Shown here in pieces: positions 36,244 to 44,952 of a stretch of DNA of 64,000 nucleotides. The notes under the pieces are model-generated. The model was not told where the DNA came from, ran no database searches, and was given only the letters and a program-made list of their open reading frames with translations. The first letter of the stretch is position 1; each line of letters opens with the position of its first letter. Both the position numbers and the translations under genes were made by a program. Origin of the DNA: Psychromonas sp. SA13A (GTDB taxonomy: Bacteria; Pseudomonadota; Gammaproteobacteria; Enterobacterales; Psychromonadaceae); assembly GCF_011378715.1 (NCBI RefSeq), contig NZ_WTKU01000005.1:150536-214535 (forward strand), in the 5' to 3' direction.

Positions 36244-36347
36244 AATGGCTCCAGAGAATTAAATGTACGCATTAAAAACATACAATAAGAGTGAAAAAAT
36301 AAGTATTTTGTAAGCTTATATATCCTGCGTAGTGACATAATGAATAA

Positions 36348-36638
36348 TCAAGACACGCTTTTAGTCGCTTTACGATCAATACAGCCTAAGTCTTTATCTG
36401 GGGCGATAACATCTCTGACCAACTGTTTTAATTCGGTTATTTCGGGGAAGCCGCCCTTCTCTTTACGAGACCAAATAAGCGTACCATTTGCGAACATTTC
36501 AAATATGCCACCTTCTCCGGGTAATAATGACACCTCATCTAACTCGTTTTCAAAAGTGCTTAATAACTCTTGGGCCATCCACGATGAGCGCATTAACCAG
36601 CGACATTTTTTACAATACTTAATTTCTATTTTATTCAT
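36348..36638 (-). CDS. SelT/SelW/SelH (Rdx) family thioredoxin-like protein
   Basis: 96 residues. Begins IEIKYCKKCRWLMRSSWMAQELL, with the CxxC redox motif at residues 9-12 of the Rdx family, then GEGGIFEMFANGTLIWSRKEKGGFPEITELKQLVRD, the strand-helix pattern of SelW-like proteins, ending DLGCIDR. The selenocysteine position is Cys here, so it is a normal cysteine homologue. Presumed redox role; substrate unknown. Confidence 0.87.
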   Translation of the reverse strand: MNKIEIKYCKKCRWLMRSSWMAQELLSTFENELDEVSLLPGEGGIFEMFANGTLIWSRKEKGGFPEITELKQLVRDVIAPDKDLGCIDRKATKSVS

Positions 36639-36814
36639 GGGTGTAACGCTCCAAAGATAGATTCAATCATTAAAAATAAATAATACTTCAACATCAAGTT
36701 TATTACGTGATTTATTGTGTTACACGAACAATTTTTTACTTGAGGTTAAGCAATAAATCGCCAATATTATTGTTCAGCCAGCAGGTTCAACTTTGAGAAC
36801 CCGTTTTATTTGTC

Positions 36815-37942
36815 TCATTTACTAACCGAAATGGACCGTCGGAATAATGCCAAACTTGCTGATAAGAAGATCGCCCCAAGGCCAATAATAATCAACAGCT
36901 CAGACCAAATGATACTCAAACCAGCTCCTCGAAAAGCGACCGCTTGAAAGAAAGCCATATAATGGCGAGAAGGAAAAAACCAAGTTAAAGGTTGTATGAT
37001 CATCGGTTGACTCTCAATCGGAGTTAATCCACCCGAAAGCATCATCATAGGCATGATCACCATCATCAGTAACAATGCAAACTGCGCCATTGTTCGTGCA
37101 ATCGTTCCCAAAAAAATACCAATGGCAGCGGAAGCAAATAGATAGATACCAGTTCCGCCAAGTAATAACCATCGAGAACCTGCAACCGGCACATCGAGTA
37201 GACCTTCGACAACAAACAACATCGATAACATAAACGCGACAAGAATAATTAATCCATTCGCCCAAACTTTAGCTATCGCAATTTGAAATGAGGTTAACGG
37301 CATAACCAATAGATGTTCGATGGTCCCATGCTCACGTTCACGCAACAAAGCTGCACCTGTCAATATAATGGTGAGTAAGGTTATCTGATTAAGTAACGCA
37401 TTAATTGCGCCAAACCACATTCCCGTTCCATTAGGGTTAAAAGCACGCCGCTGAACCAGTGTCACAGGATAAGTAGTAACCTTATCAGAACGATTTATAA
37501 AATGATTTACCTCACTGGTAACGATACTCTGAATATAACTATTACCAAGACTTGCCTGTGAAACAGCAGTGGCATCAATATCGATTTGCACACTGGGTTG
37601 GTTACCTTCACGCACTTGTTTTTCAAAATCAGGTGGAATACTCACCACAAACATAAAGCGGTCGTGATCCATTGATTGATCAACTTGATCTGGGCTAATT
37701 AACACCGGTACTTTAAAATAAGGAGGATAAAGAGCACTGGCAATACTCCGAGAGAGTTCAGAATGATCTTCATCGACAATCGCAACCGATGCATTATTTA
37801 CCGACTCACTCATCGCAGTCGCCTGAGTGTAGATGTCTAACGTAAATGCAAATACGATAAATCCAACCACAAAAATATCAGCAAAAACACTACGCAACTC
37901 TTTAACGCCAAGCCAGAAGATATTAATCCCAGTTTTGAACAT
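36815..37942 (-). CDS. yhhJ: ABC-2 type permease, YhhJ-like
   Basis: 375 residues. One N-terminal TM (~20-38), a ~150-residue extracytoplasmic domain (NNASVAIVDEDHSELSRSIASAL...), then five C-terminal TMs with the ABC-2 motif LREREHGTIEHLLVMPLTSFQIAIAKVWANG (~203-232). It starts at the base after the stop of the RbbA-like gene, whose tail carries the AGGAGG ribosome-binding site. Third gene of a yhiI-rbbA-yhhJ type exporter; substrate unknown. Confidence 0.88.
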   Translation of the reverse strand: MFKTGINIFWLGVKELRSVFADIFVVGFIVFAFTLDIYTQATAMSESVNNASVAIVDEDHSELSRSIASALYPPYFKVPVLISPDQVDQSMDHDRFMFVVSIPPDFEKQVREGNQPSVQIDIDATAVSQASLGNSYIQSIVTSEVNHFINRSDKVTTYPVTLVQRRAFNPNGTGMWFGAINALLNQITLLTIILTGAALLREREHGTIEHLLVMPLTSFQIAIAKVWANGLIILVAFMLSMLFVVEGLLDVPVAGSRWLLLGGTGIYLFASAAIGIFLGTIARTMAQFALLLMMVIMPMMMLSGGLTPIESQPMIIQPLTWFFPSRHYMAFFQAVAFRGAGLSIIWSELLIIIGLGAIFLSASLALFRRSISVSK

Positions 37943-40729
37943 TTAGGCCTCCTGTTTTTTCAAAATAGCAGCCGCAATGACTAAAAATATCGGTCCAAAA
38001 AGAGTCAATATAAGCAAGTCGCCGGTTAGGTCAGAGAAACCTAACCCTTTGGTGAATGCAGCGACACTCAAATGCATATAATAGGTTGCAGGCCAAACAG
38101 AGCCAATAAAATTACCAACTCCTTCTAAGGTGGAAGTCGGTTGAATCATTCCCGAAAACTGAATCGTCGGCATCAATGACAGAATAGAAGTAGCAAATAT
38201 AGCGGCAACTTGAGATTTAGTCAGCGAAGAAATTAGTAAACCAAAGCTGGTCGATGCACAAACATACAAAAAAGCACCCAACGTTAATCCCAATAAACTT
38301 CCTTTTAGAGGAACCTGTAACAGAAAGACAACTAACAGCGTCAAAATTACAAAATTAGCCATTCCTATCGCAACATAAGGAAGCTGTTTACCAATCAAGT
38401 ATTCAAACCGGTTGGTTGGAGTAACATAAAAGTTAGTAATTGTTCCAATCTCTTTTTCTCGCGAAATACTAACCGCCATCAAAATAGCTGGGAATAAAAG
38501 TAATAATAGAGCAGGGGTTTTAGGGCCAATTGAATAGATAGTTTCAAAGGACGGGTTATAACGATAACGAGATTCGATTAAAACATGTGCAGCAGCACTA
38601 GCGTCAATACCAGCATTGGTAGCAAGTTCTGTAAGATAATGGAGATGACTGCCTGCTACATAACCGGCGATAGTACTTGCACGAGTGGTATTCGCACCGT
38701 CTATCCATGTTGATATAGTTGTATTTTCACCCTTTTTCAGATTACGTCCAAAGCTAGGAGGGATCTCAATAGCGAGGGTAATATCATTAGACTTTAAGCG
38801 CTGTTCAAGTTGGTCTTTGCTATATAAGACAGGTTGTTCGAGAAAATATCGTGAGCCTTCAAAATTACTTAAATATTGTCGACTTTCAGGTGAATGATCC
38901 AAGTCTAATGCCGCATAACGTAAGTCTTCAACATCAAGAGAAACACCATAAGCAATAACGATCAGTAAAATCGCACTGCCAAAAAAGGCAAAGGCTAAAC
39001 GCACTGAGTCTCGCATTACTTCCATTGTCTCAAGATAACTGTAAGCGAAAAGACGCTTAAGGCTAAACTGACCAGTAACAGAAAAGCCTTTTTTTGATCT
39101 TGTATTAAGAGTTGCATTAGATGTTGTATTTGATGCAATGCCAACTAAATCAGGAGGCACTTTCGTTGTGCTGGAGTTTTTAGAGACTGTTTCAGCAATG
39201 CCTTCTTCAATATAACTAATAAAAGCCGCTTCTAAAGAATCCGCGCCCTTCGCTTCAATTAAGTGTTGAGGAGTATCACAAACAAGTACTTGACCTGCAT
39301 TCATCAATGAAATGCGATCACAACGTAATGCTTCGTTCATAAAATGTGTTGAAATAAAAATGGTTACTTTATCGTGGCGAGATAATTCAACTAATAGTTG
39401 CCAAAAACTATCCCTTGCAACGGGATCTACGCCCGAAGTTGGCTCATCGAGGATCAGCATTTCAGGCTCATGAATGACGGCCACAGCAAGGGAAAGACGT
39501 TGACGCATACCAAGCGGGAGCGATGAGGCAAGGGAATTCATATGTTTACGTAAATCAAAACGGTCAACCAAGGTAGCAATACGCTCAATCGTTTTTTTAG
39601 CACTGAGATGAAATAAGCGAGCATGTAATGTTAAATTTTGCTCCACGGTTAGCTCACCATAAAGTGAAAATGCTTGTGACATAAAACCTACACGATGCCT
39701 GATTGCTAAGTTATTCGCATCAACTAGTTTGCCAAATAAGAAAGCTTCTCCCTCAGAAACGGGCAGCAAGCCAGTTAACATTTTCATGGTAGTCGTTTTA
39801 CCACATCCATTCGAACCAAGAAAACCAAAAATCTCGCCAGCCTGAATTTCAAAACTAACATTATTAACGGCAACGAAATCACCAAAGCGTCGAGTTAATC
39901 CCTGTGCTTTAATGGCTACAACGCCTTGTTTGTTGTCTAAAGCAGGGATCACCAGCTCGTTCGCTGTACCTCGTTTTTCTTTAGGTAATAAACGAACAAA
40001 TGCAGTCTCGATATCTTTTGCACCTGTTTTAGCTTTTAGTGCCAGTGGAGTCCCGGTATCAAGAATTTTTCCATCATCCATTGCCACTAACCAATCAAAA
40101 CCTTCCGCTTCATCCATATAAGCGGTGGAAACGAGCACACTCATGGTAGGACGTTCGCTACGAATATCTGTAATTAACTGCCAAAACTGGCGACGAGAAA
40201 GTGGATCAACCCCCGTGGTTGGTTCATCTAATATCAATAAATCAGGGTCATGGATAAGCGCACAACAAAGCCCTAATTTTTGTTTCATCCCGCCTGAAAG
40301 TTTACCCGCAGGACGAGATAAGAAAGCGCCAAGCCCCGTTGCATTAGTGAGTCTGTCAATACGGGTTTTGCGTTCAGTACTGCCCTGCCCAAAAAGCTTA
40401 CCAAAAAAATCAAGGTTCTCTTCAACACTAAGCTCAGCATAAAGATTTTTTCCAAGCCCCTGTGGCATATAAGCAATACGCGGTCCGACACTGTTTCGAT
40501 GCTGCACTGAACCCATATCGCCCCCAAGTACTTCGAGGTAACCTAACTGCAGCTTACGCGCACCTGAAATCAATCCCATCAAGGTAGACTTACCGACACC
40601 ATCAGGCCCAAGTAAACCGACCATTAAACCCGCAGGTATATCTAACGTGAGATCATTAACAGCAGGCTTATTTCGATAGCAATGTGTTATCCCCTTAAGA
40701 CAAATAACGGGATGATTTTGTGCAACCAT
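37943..40729 (-). CDS. rbbA: RbbA-like fused ABC transporter (two ATPases plus permease)
   Basis: 928 residues. First ATPase ~8-245 (Walker A GPDGVGKST, signature LSGGMKQKLGL, Walker B LLILDEPTTGVDP). Second ATPase ~275-505 (GSNGCGKTT, signature altered to LPLGMRQRLSL, LILDEPTSGVDP). The C-terminal ~560-925 is an ABC-2 permease with a large extracytoplasmic loop (ISREKEIGTITNFYVTPTNRFEYLIGKQLPY marks the coupling helix). Same architecture as E. coli RbbA (YhiH), named for ribosome association but genetically part of an export operon. The degenerate second signature suggests asymmetric ATP sites. Confidence 0.9.
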   Translation of the reverse strand: MVAQNHPVICLKGITHCYRNKPAVNDLTLDIPAGLMVGLLGPDGVGKSTLMGLISGARKLQLGYLEVLGGDMGSVQHRNSVGPRIAYMPQGLGKNLYAELSVEENLDFFGKLFGQGSTERKTRIDRLTNATGLGAFLSRPAGKLSGGMKQKLGLCCALIHDPDLLILDEPTTGVDPLSRRQFWQLITDIRSERPTMSVLVSTAYMDEAEGFDWLVAMDDGKILDTGTPLALKAKTGAKDIETAFVRLLPKEKRGTANELVIPALDNKQGVVAIKAQGLTRRFGDFVAVNNVSFEIQAGEIFGFLGSNGCGKTTTMKMLTGLLPVSEGEAFLFGKLVDANNLAIRHRVGFMSQAFSLYGELTVEQNLTLHARLFHLSAKKTIERIATLVDRFDLRKHMNSLASSLPLGMRQRLSLAVAVIHEPEMLILDEPTSGVDPVARDSFWQLLVELSRHDKVTIFISTHFMNEALRCDRISLMNAGQVLVCDTPQHLIEAKGADSLEAAFISYIEEGIAETVSKNSSTTKVPPDLVGIASNTTSNATLNTRSKKGFSVTGQFSLKRLFAYSYLETMEVMRDSVRLAFAFFGSAILLIVIAYGVSLDVEDLRYAALDLDHSPESRQYLSNFEGSRYFLEQPVLYSKDQLEQRLKSNDITLAIEIPPSFGRNLKKGENTTISTWIDGANTTRASTIAGYVAGSHLHYLTELATNAGIDASAAAHVLIESRYRYNPSFETIYSIGPKTPALLLLLFPAILMAVSISREKEIGTITNFYVTPTNRFEYLIGKQLPYVAIGMANFVILTLLVVFLLQVPLKGSLLGLTLGAFLYVCASTSFGLLISSLTKSQVAAIFATSILSLMPTIQFSGMIQPTSTLEGVGNFIGSVWPATYYMHLSVAAFTKGLGFSDLTGDLLILTLFGPIFLVIAAAILKKQEA

Positions 40730-40797
40730 AATAACTCCATCAATTTATAACTAATTGACATTTACTCTTGTTGTCAAAGCAACATTTACAGTAGTTG

Positions 40798-41826
40798 TTA
40801 ATCAACATTTTCTGTAGATTTCTGATCGACATTTGAGGGTGATTTCTGAAGAAACTCAGGCCATACAGATGGCGCTTCGCCAGGCAATGGTGTCAATCGA
40901 ATATAAGCAACACCACGAATACCCGTTTTCACTCGCTCAATATAATTCAAAACCAATTGTTCAGGGACTCGCACTTTGACACGAAACATTAGCTTTTCTC
41001 GTTCACTTTGTGTTTCAACCTGTTTTGGCGTAAATTGCGCCTCCGGTGAAACAAAACTCACGGTTGCAGGAATAGCAACATCAAGCACATCTAGCTTAAT
41101 TCTAGCTTCAGCACCGATGGCAATACGATGAGCCTGCGCGGTGGGTAAAAAAACCTCCATATAAACATCAGCGAGATTGATCAGCGTCAGCACTTTACCA
41201 CCACTGCCTAACACTTCACCGGGTTCTGAAAGACGATATAACACTCGACCAATCGTTGGTGAAATCAGTGTTGCATCATCAAGTTGAGTTTGAATTTCAG
41301 TGACATTTGCATTGGCAGCATCGACATTGCGTTGTCGTGAAATAAGCATCGCTTGAGCTGCATCTAGGTTTGCTTTAGCCACTGACACATTACTGACTCG
41401 AAGGTCATAATTTTCTTTGCTGGTATGACCTTTATCAATCAACGCTTTAACACGAGCAAGCTCTTGTTTTGCAAGAAGTTGTTGAGCCTTGTTCATTGAG
41501 ATCGATGCTTGCGCAGAAGCAACAAGGCTTTTAGCACTGGCAACATCGGCTTCTGCACGAAGTTTCTGAGCATATAATTGAGCAGTATCAATCTGTGCCA
41601 GTGTTTGATCTGCTTGAACAAGATCCCCTTCTTTAACCAGTACCGTTTTAACACGGCCTGCGATTTTAGTGGATATATCAACCTGAACGGCTTCAATTCG
41701 TCCATTACTCACCGCAAAATCAGAGGCTAATTGTGGCGCTTTAAATGATTGCCACAGCCACCAACCTGATATAATGACCAGTATTAATACAGAGCCACCT
41801 ATTAACTGTTTTACACTTTTATTCAT
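40798..41826 (-). CDS. yhiI: HlyD-type membrane fusion protein, YhiI-like
   Basis: 342 residues. N-terminal TM ~9-27 (GGSVLILVIISGWWLWQSF), lipoyl half VDISTKIAGRVKTVLVKEGDLVQADQTLAQID, long coiled-coil hairpin (~80-180), second half ATLISPTIGRVLYRLSEPGEVLGSGGKVL, and beta-barrel. First gene of the operon with the RbbA-like and YhhJ-like genes (69 bases upstream of the former). Together they form a MacAB-like tripartite exporter needing an outer-membrane channel encoded elsewhere. Confidence 0.88.
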   Translation of the reverse strand: MNKSVKQLIGGSVLILVIISGWWLWQSFKAPQLASDFAVSNGRIEAVQVDISTKIAGRVKTVLVKEGDLVQADQTLAQIDTAQLYAQKLRAEADVASAKSLVASAQASISMNKAQQLLAKQELARVKALIDKGHTSKENYDLRVSNVSVAKANLDAAQAMLISRQRNVDAANANVTEIQTQLDDATLISPTIGRVLYRLSEPGEVLGSGGKVLTLINLADVYMEVFLPTAQAHRIAIGAEARIKLDVLDVAIPATVSFVSPEAQFTPKQVETQSEREKLMFRVKVRVPEQLVLNYIERVKTGIRGVAYIRLTPLPGEAPSVWPEFLQKSPSNVDQKSTENVD

Positions 41827-42289
41827 GTGCTAAAACCTCGCTATATTTCAGTTCTTTATCACCTCTAAATTGTAGTCTTCTCCTCTGCAAATAAAAACCA
41901 ATACATTCACAAATTAAAATATAAATTTTATTTTTATTTTATATATTTACAAGGGGTAATTGAAGAGGATAATAGGTAAAGATCACCCCCTAAATTAATA
42001 AAGAAAAGTAAGATAAAATAAACGAAAAAGTTGGATCTGAATGTTTTAAGCTATTTTAAATCTTCATTTATTAATGCATCTTGATGGCTAAGGAAAAGAA
42101 AAATAATAGCGAAGTAATATTGATATACCGTTAAATTACTTATTTAAATGGGTAGGAAAATTGCCTATTTAAATGGCTAGATAATAAAATATAATGCCAA
42201 GTGAAAGCTCAACCATAAACAAACAATGTTATCGATGAGCTTACTAGACCCTGCACTGAAATCAGCTTATTTAATTTAAAAAATGCTTA
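41827..42289. other. AT-rich intergenic region
   Basis: 463 bases, very AT-rich, no credible ORF or RNA gene seen. It contains the short direct repeat ATTTAAATGG (about 42144 and 42167). The promoter of the yhiI-rbbA-yhhJ operon should lie near 41830-41950. Confidence 0.4.
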
Positions 42290-42622
42290 TCAATTGCTAT
42301 TAACTGCAGTATAAGTTGTCGTTTTTAATAAGTCAGTGTCCAATATTAATTTATGAAGTACGGTTGGTTTTCCTATTTTCAGAGTGGCTCTCATTCTATC
42401 TCTGGCTTGATTCTTATCGATAGGCCAATAATGATCATTTTCATACACATCTAAACTTGGCCATTGCGCATAGGCGATAAATTTTCCATTCTCTGAATGG
42501 TGTAATATTGAACCTAAACTACCAAAGTGCTGATAAATCAACTTCGTTGTTTCAGCCCATGACGCTTTAAATTGCTCTTCCATACCATCAATAACATCAA
42601 ATTCTAGAATCACAGCTAGCAT
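42290..42622 (-). CDS. ABM-like small protein
   Basis: 110 residues. Starts MLAVILEFDVIDGMEEQFKASWAETTKLIYQHFGSLGSILHH, the opening strand-helix of the ABM-type dimeric barrel, followed by FIAYAQWPSLDVYENDHYW. Unlike the protein at 35926-36243 it has a His/Trp-rich middle. No substrate can be inferred. Single gene between the exporter operon and rlmF. Confidence 0.72.
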   Translation of the reverse strand: MLAVILEFDVIDGMEEQFKASWAETTKLIYQHFGSLGSILHHSENGKFIAYAQWPSLDVYENDHYWPIDKNQARDRMRATLKIGKPTVLHKLILDTDLLKTTTYTAVNSN

Positions 42623-42723
42623 TGAGTTTCCTTTTAATATTTACTATGTCCGAGTCATTAAAAGACTTAGCTTAATTAACAGATGGTTTATTTAGCTACC
42701 ATTCAAAGAGTTAAATAAATCAA

Positions 42724-43692
42724 TTAGAAAATTTGCTGCCTTTGTTGTTGGTCTAAATAAGTCCATGCAAGAAAGCGGCTTATTTTATGCCCCTGTGACA
42801 TCTCAATCACTTTCACTTGTTGAGGACTGTGCTTTTCTAGAGCTTTTTTCAAAGGGTTCACATTTTCACTTTTAGAAAGTAAACAAGTGAACCAACCAAC
42901 TTGCTCTTTAATCTGCGCACTTTCAGCGATCATCTGCTTCACAAAAGCAATTTCACCACCAGCACAACTTAACTCATGCGATTGCCCAGAAAAATTTAAG
43001 TCAGTATCATTGTTAATTTTTTTATTCGCATTAGATAGTGCATGCTTACCAAGATTTTTTTGTTTTAATAAACTACCTGCAGTTGCTGCCTCCATTGAGG
43101 CATGAAAAGGAGGATTACACATCGAAAAAGCAAATTTATCCGACTTTTTTACCATACCCAATAAAATTTGTTGTGTATTTTTTTGTTCACGAATAATAAT
43201 TTTTTTGCTGATATTTTTGTTCGCATTAACTAATAATGTCGCTGTTTTCACTGCCAACTTATCAATATCAACGCCGACAAAAGACCAATCGTAGCTACGA
43301 CTACCTAGAATAGGATAAATACAGTTTGCACCACAGCCTATATCTAATCCTTTAATATGACTACCAGTAGGAGCTCCTCCTACAAGATCCTCACTTAATA
43401 AATCAGCAATGTAATGTACATAATCCACTCGTCCTGGAATAGGTGGGCATAAATAACCAACGGGGATTTGCCAAAAATCTATTTGATAAAAATGCGCTAA
43501 TAATGCTTTATTCAATAATAAGACCGATTGTGCATCACTAAAGTTGATACTTAAGTCGCCTTTAGGGTTTTGTATCAAACAAGCCGCTAGTTCAGGGCAT
43601 GACTTAACCAAAGCCGTAAAATCATATCGACCGATATGCTTATTACGAGGATGTAACGCCCCTTTACTGATTTTATTCTTTTTCACTTTCAT
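42724..43692 (-). CDS. rlmF: 23S rRNA (adenine1618-N6)-methyltransferase RlmF
   Basis: 322 residues. N-terminal LHPRNKHIGRYDFTALVKSCPEL is typical of RlmF; SAM-binding GLDIGCGANCIYPILG (~114-129); catalytic NPPF in SMCNPPFHASMEAA (~188-201), the N6-adenine methyltransferase motif; conserved C-terminal QGHKISRFLAWTY. Methylates A1618 of 23S rRNA. Start at 43692 fits the family. Monocistronic. Confidence 0.95.
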   Translation of the reverse strand: MKVKKNKISKGALHPRNKHIGRYDFTALVKSCPELAACLIQNPKGDLSINFSDAQSVLLLNKALLAHFYQIDFWQIPVGYLCPPIPGRVDYVHYIADLLSEDLVGGAPTGSHIKGLDIGCGANCIYPILGSRSYDWSFVGVDIDKLAVKTATLLVNANKNISKKIIIREQKNTQQILLGMVKKSDKFAFSMCNPPFHASMEAATAGSLLKQKNLGKHALSNANKKINNDTDLNFSGQSHELSCAGGEIAFVKQMIAESAQIKEQVGWFTCLLSKSENVNPLKKALEKHSPQQVKVIEMSQGHKISRFLAWTYLDQQQRQQIF

Positions 43693-43744
43693 CCTATTTC
43701 ACTGTCATCATTTTTATGATTTTTATCATGGTGTCGGTATCAAA

Positions 43745-44539
43745 TTAAAAATCAGTGCCATGCTCAACCAGCTCGCCATGGATATCTAACACTTTTCTTT
43801 GATATTCAAACTTAACCATTTGATAATCAAAATGAGGAGCAAACCAAGCAATAAACGTACGATCTTTCTTTCTGGTTTGTTGTACTCGATATACTTCCAT
43901 TTCGCCGAACTTAGTTTTGATGACTTCAGTCCCTTTTAACTGAAAGTAATAATGTGCAATATCGTCAGATGTTTGCATATAAAACTCGAAATCTGTTTGT
44001 CCTTTTTTTAAACCTTCCCCTATTTGTAAGGTCACGGTATTAAAGTCAACAATGGGTCCTTCTTGGTTTGAGTATTCAGCACTTTCACCATTATTAACGA
44101 CCTCTGAATGATGGCCTGTTGGGTCAAATTTAGCGCTCATTTTGACCGTACTAAACCCAACACTTTCTCTAAAAAATGAACGACTTAAAAATAAATCTTT
44201 TGTCTCATCCCAGACGATGTCTGATTGTTGACTACCACCAAATGAAAAATATAAAAAAGAAAAATCAGCAACTGAGTTAACCTCAACATTTTTTCCTTTC
44301 CAACGGTACTCTTGAGTCATATCACCAATCGATATACTTTTATAATAAACATCATAAACATAACGATGTTCACTATTAGCGGCTACTGCGGCAGCTCCAC
44401 TATTTATTTCAGCATCTGTAGATACATCAGCAGCGACATTTACTTGTTGTTGTGCAGACGCCTCATTTGCTGTCGCAAAAACAGAGTGAGTGAGTAAAAA
44501 TAAGCTATAAAAAACAATCTTAAGTTGAAACTTAGTCAA
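43745..44539 (-). CDS. DUF3108 family exported protein
   Basis: 264 residues. Cleavable signal peptide (residues ~1-23, LKIVFYSLFLLTHSVFATA), then a low-complexity stretch of Ala/Asn, then a beta-rich periplasmic domain (YDVYYKSISIGDMTQEYRWKG ... TVTLQIGEGLKKGQTDFEFYMQ ... YRVQQTRKKDRTFIAWFAPHFDYQMVKFEYQ) matching DUF3108. No known function. Start overlaps the stop of the SufE-like gene by 8 bases, so it is co-translated with it. Confidence 0.82.
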   Translation of the reverse strand: MTKFQLKIVFYSLFLLTHSVFATANEASAQQQVNVAADVSTDAEINSGAAAVAANSEHRYVYDVYYKSISIGDMTQEYRWKGKNVEVNSVADFSFLYFSFGGSQQSDIVWDETKDLFLSRSFFRESVGFSTVKMSAKFDPTGHHSEVVNNGESAEYSNQEGPIVDFNTVTLQIGEGLKKGQTDFEFYMQTSDDIAHYYFQLKGTEVIKTKFGEMEVYRVQQTRKKDRTFIAWFAPHFDYQMVKFEYQRKVLDIHGELVEHGTDF

Positions 44540-44951
44540 TGGTATTGACTCCTTTAATAGTATTTATAATGGCAAATAAACCATTGGCACGAGATGGACT
44601 CAAATGATTTAACAACCCTAATTGAGCAAACAGCTCCTGATAATCAATATCCTCTATTTGCTGTTTTGTTTTTCCTTGAAAAATTAACCAAATAATTTTC
44701 ATTAACCCTTTGACCACACGAGTGTCACTGTCCATTTTAAAATCATAAACACCGTTTTCTTCGGTGATCACTAACCACGCTAAACTCTCACAACCTTTTA
44801 CTTGATGCTGTTCTAATTTTAACTGCTCAGGAAAGCTATCTAACTTTTTACCTAATTGAATAATGAGCCGGTATTGTGCATCCCAACTTTTATTATGAGA
44901 AAATGCATCCCGTAGCTGCTCTACATTAGTTATTGGTGTTAATTGTTGCAC
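44532..44951 (-). CDS. SufE/CsdE family sulfur acceptor
   Basis: 139 residues. SufE fold with the persulfide-accepting Cys in HQVKGCESLAWLVI (~45-60). SufE/CsdE proteins take sulfur from a SufS/CsdA cysteine desulfurase and stimulate it. No desulfurase gene is next door, so whether it is SufE or CsdE is left open; CsdE-type stand-alone copies are common. It lies between mrcB and the DUF3108 gene in a tight minus-strand run (1-base gap to mrcB). Confidence 0.88.
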   Translation of the reverse strand: MQQLTPITNVEQLRDAFSHNKSWDAQYRLIIQLGKKLDSFPEQLKLEQHQVKGCESLAWLVITEENGVYDFKMDSDTRVVKGLMKIIWLIFQGKTKQQIEDIDYQELFAQLGLLNHLSPSRANGLFAIINTIKGVNTID

Positions 44952-44952
44952 T

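Noticed and set aside
36340..36660. 106-codon plus-strand ORF
   Set aside because: Antisense to the SelW-like gene, which has a clear CxxC family signature.
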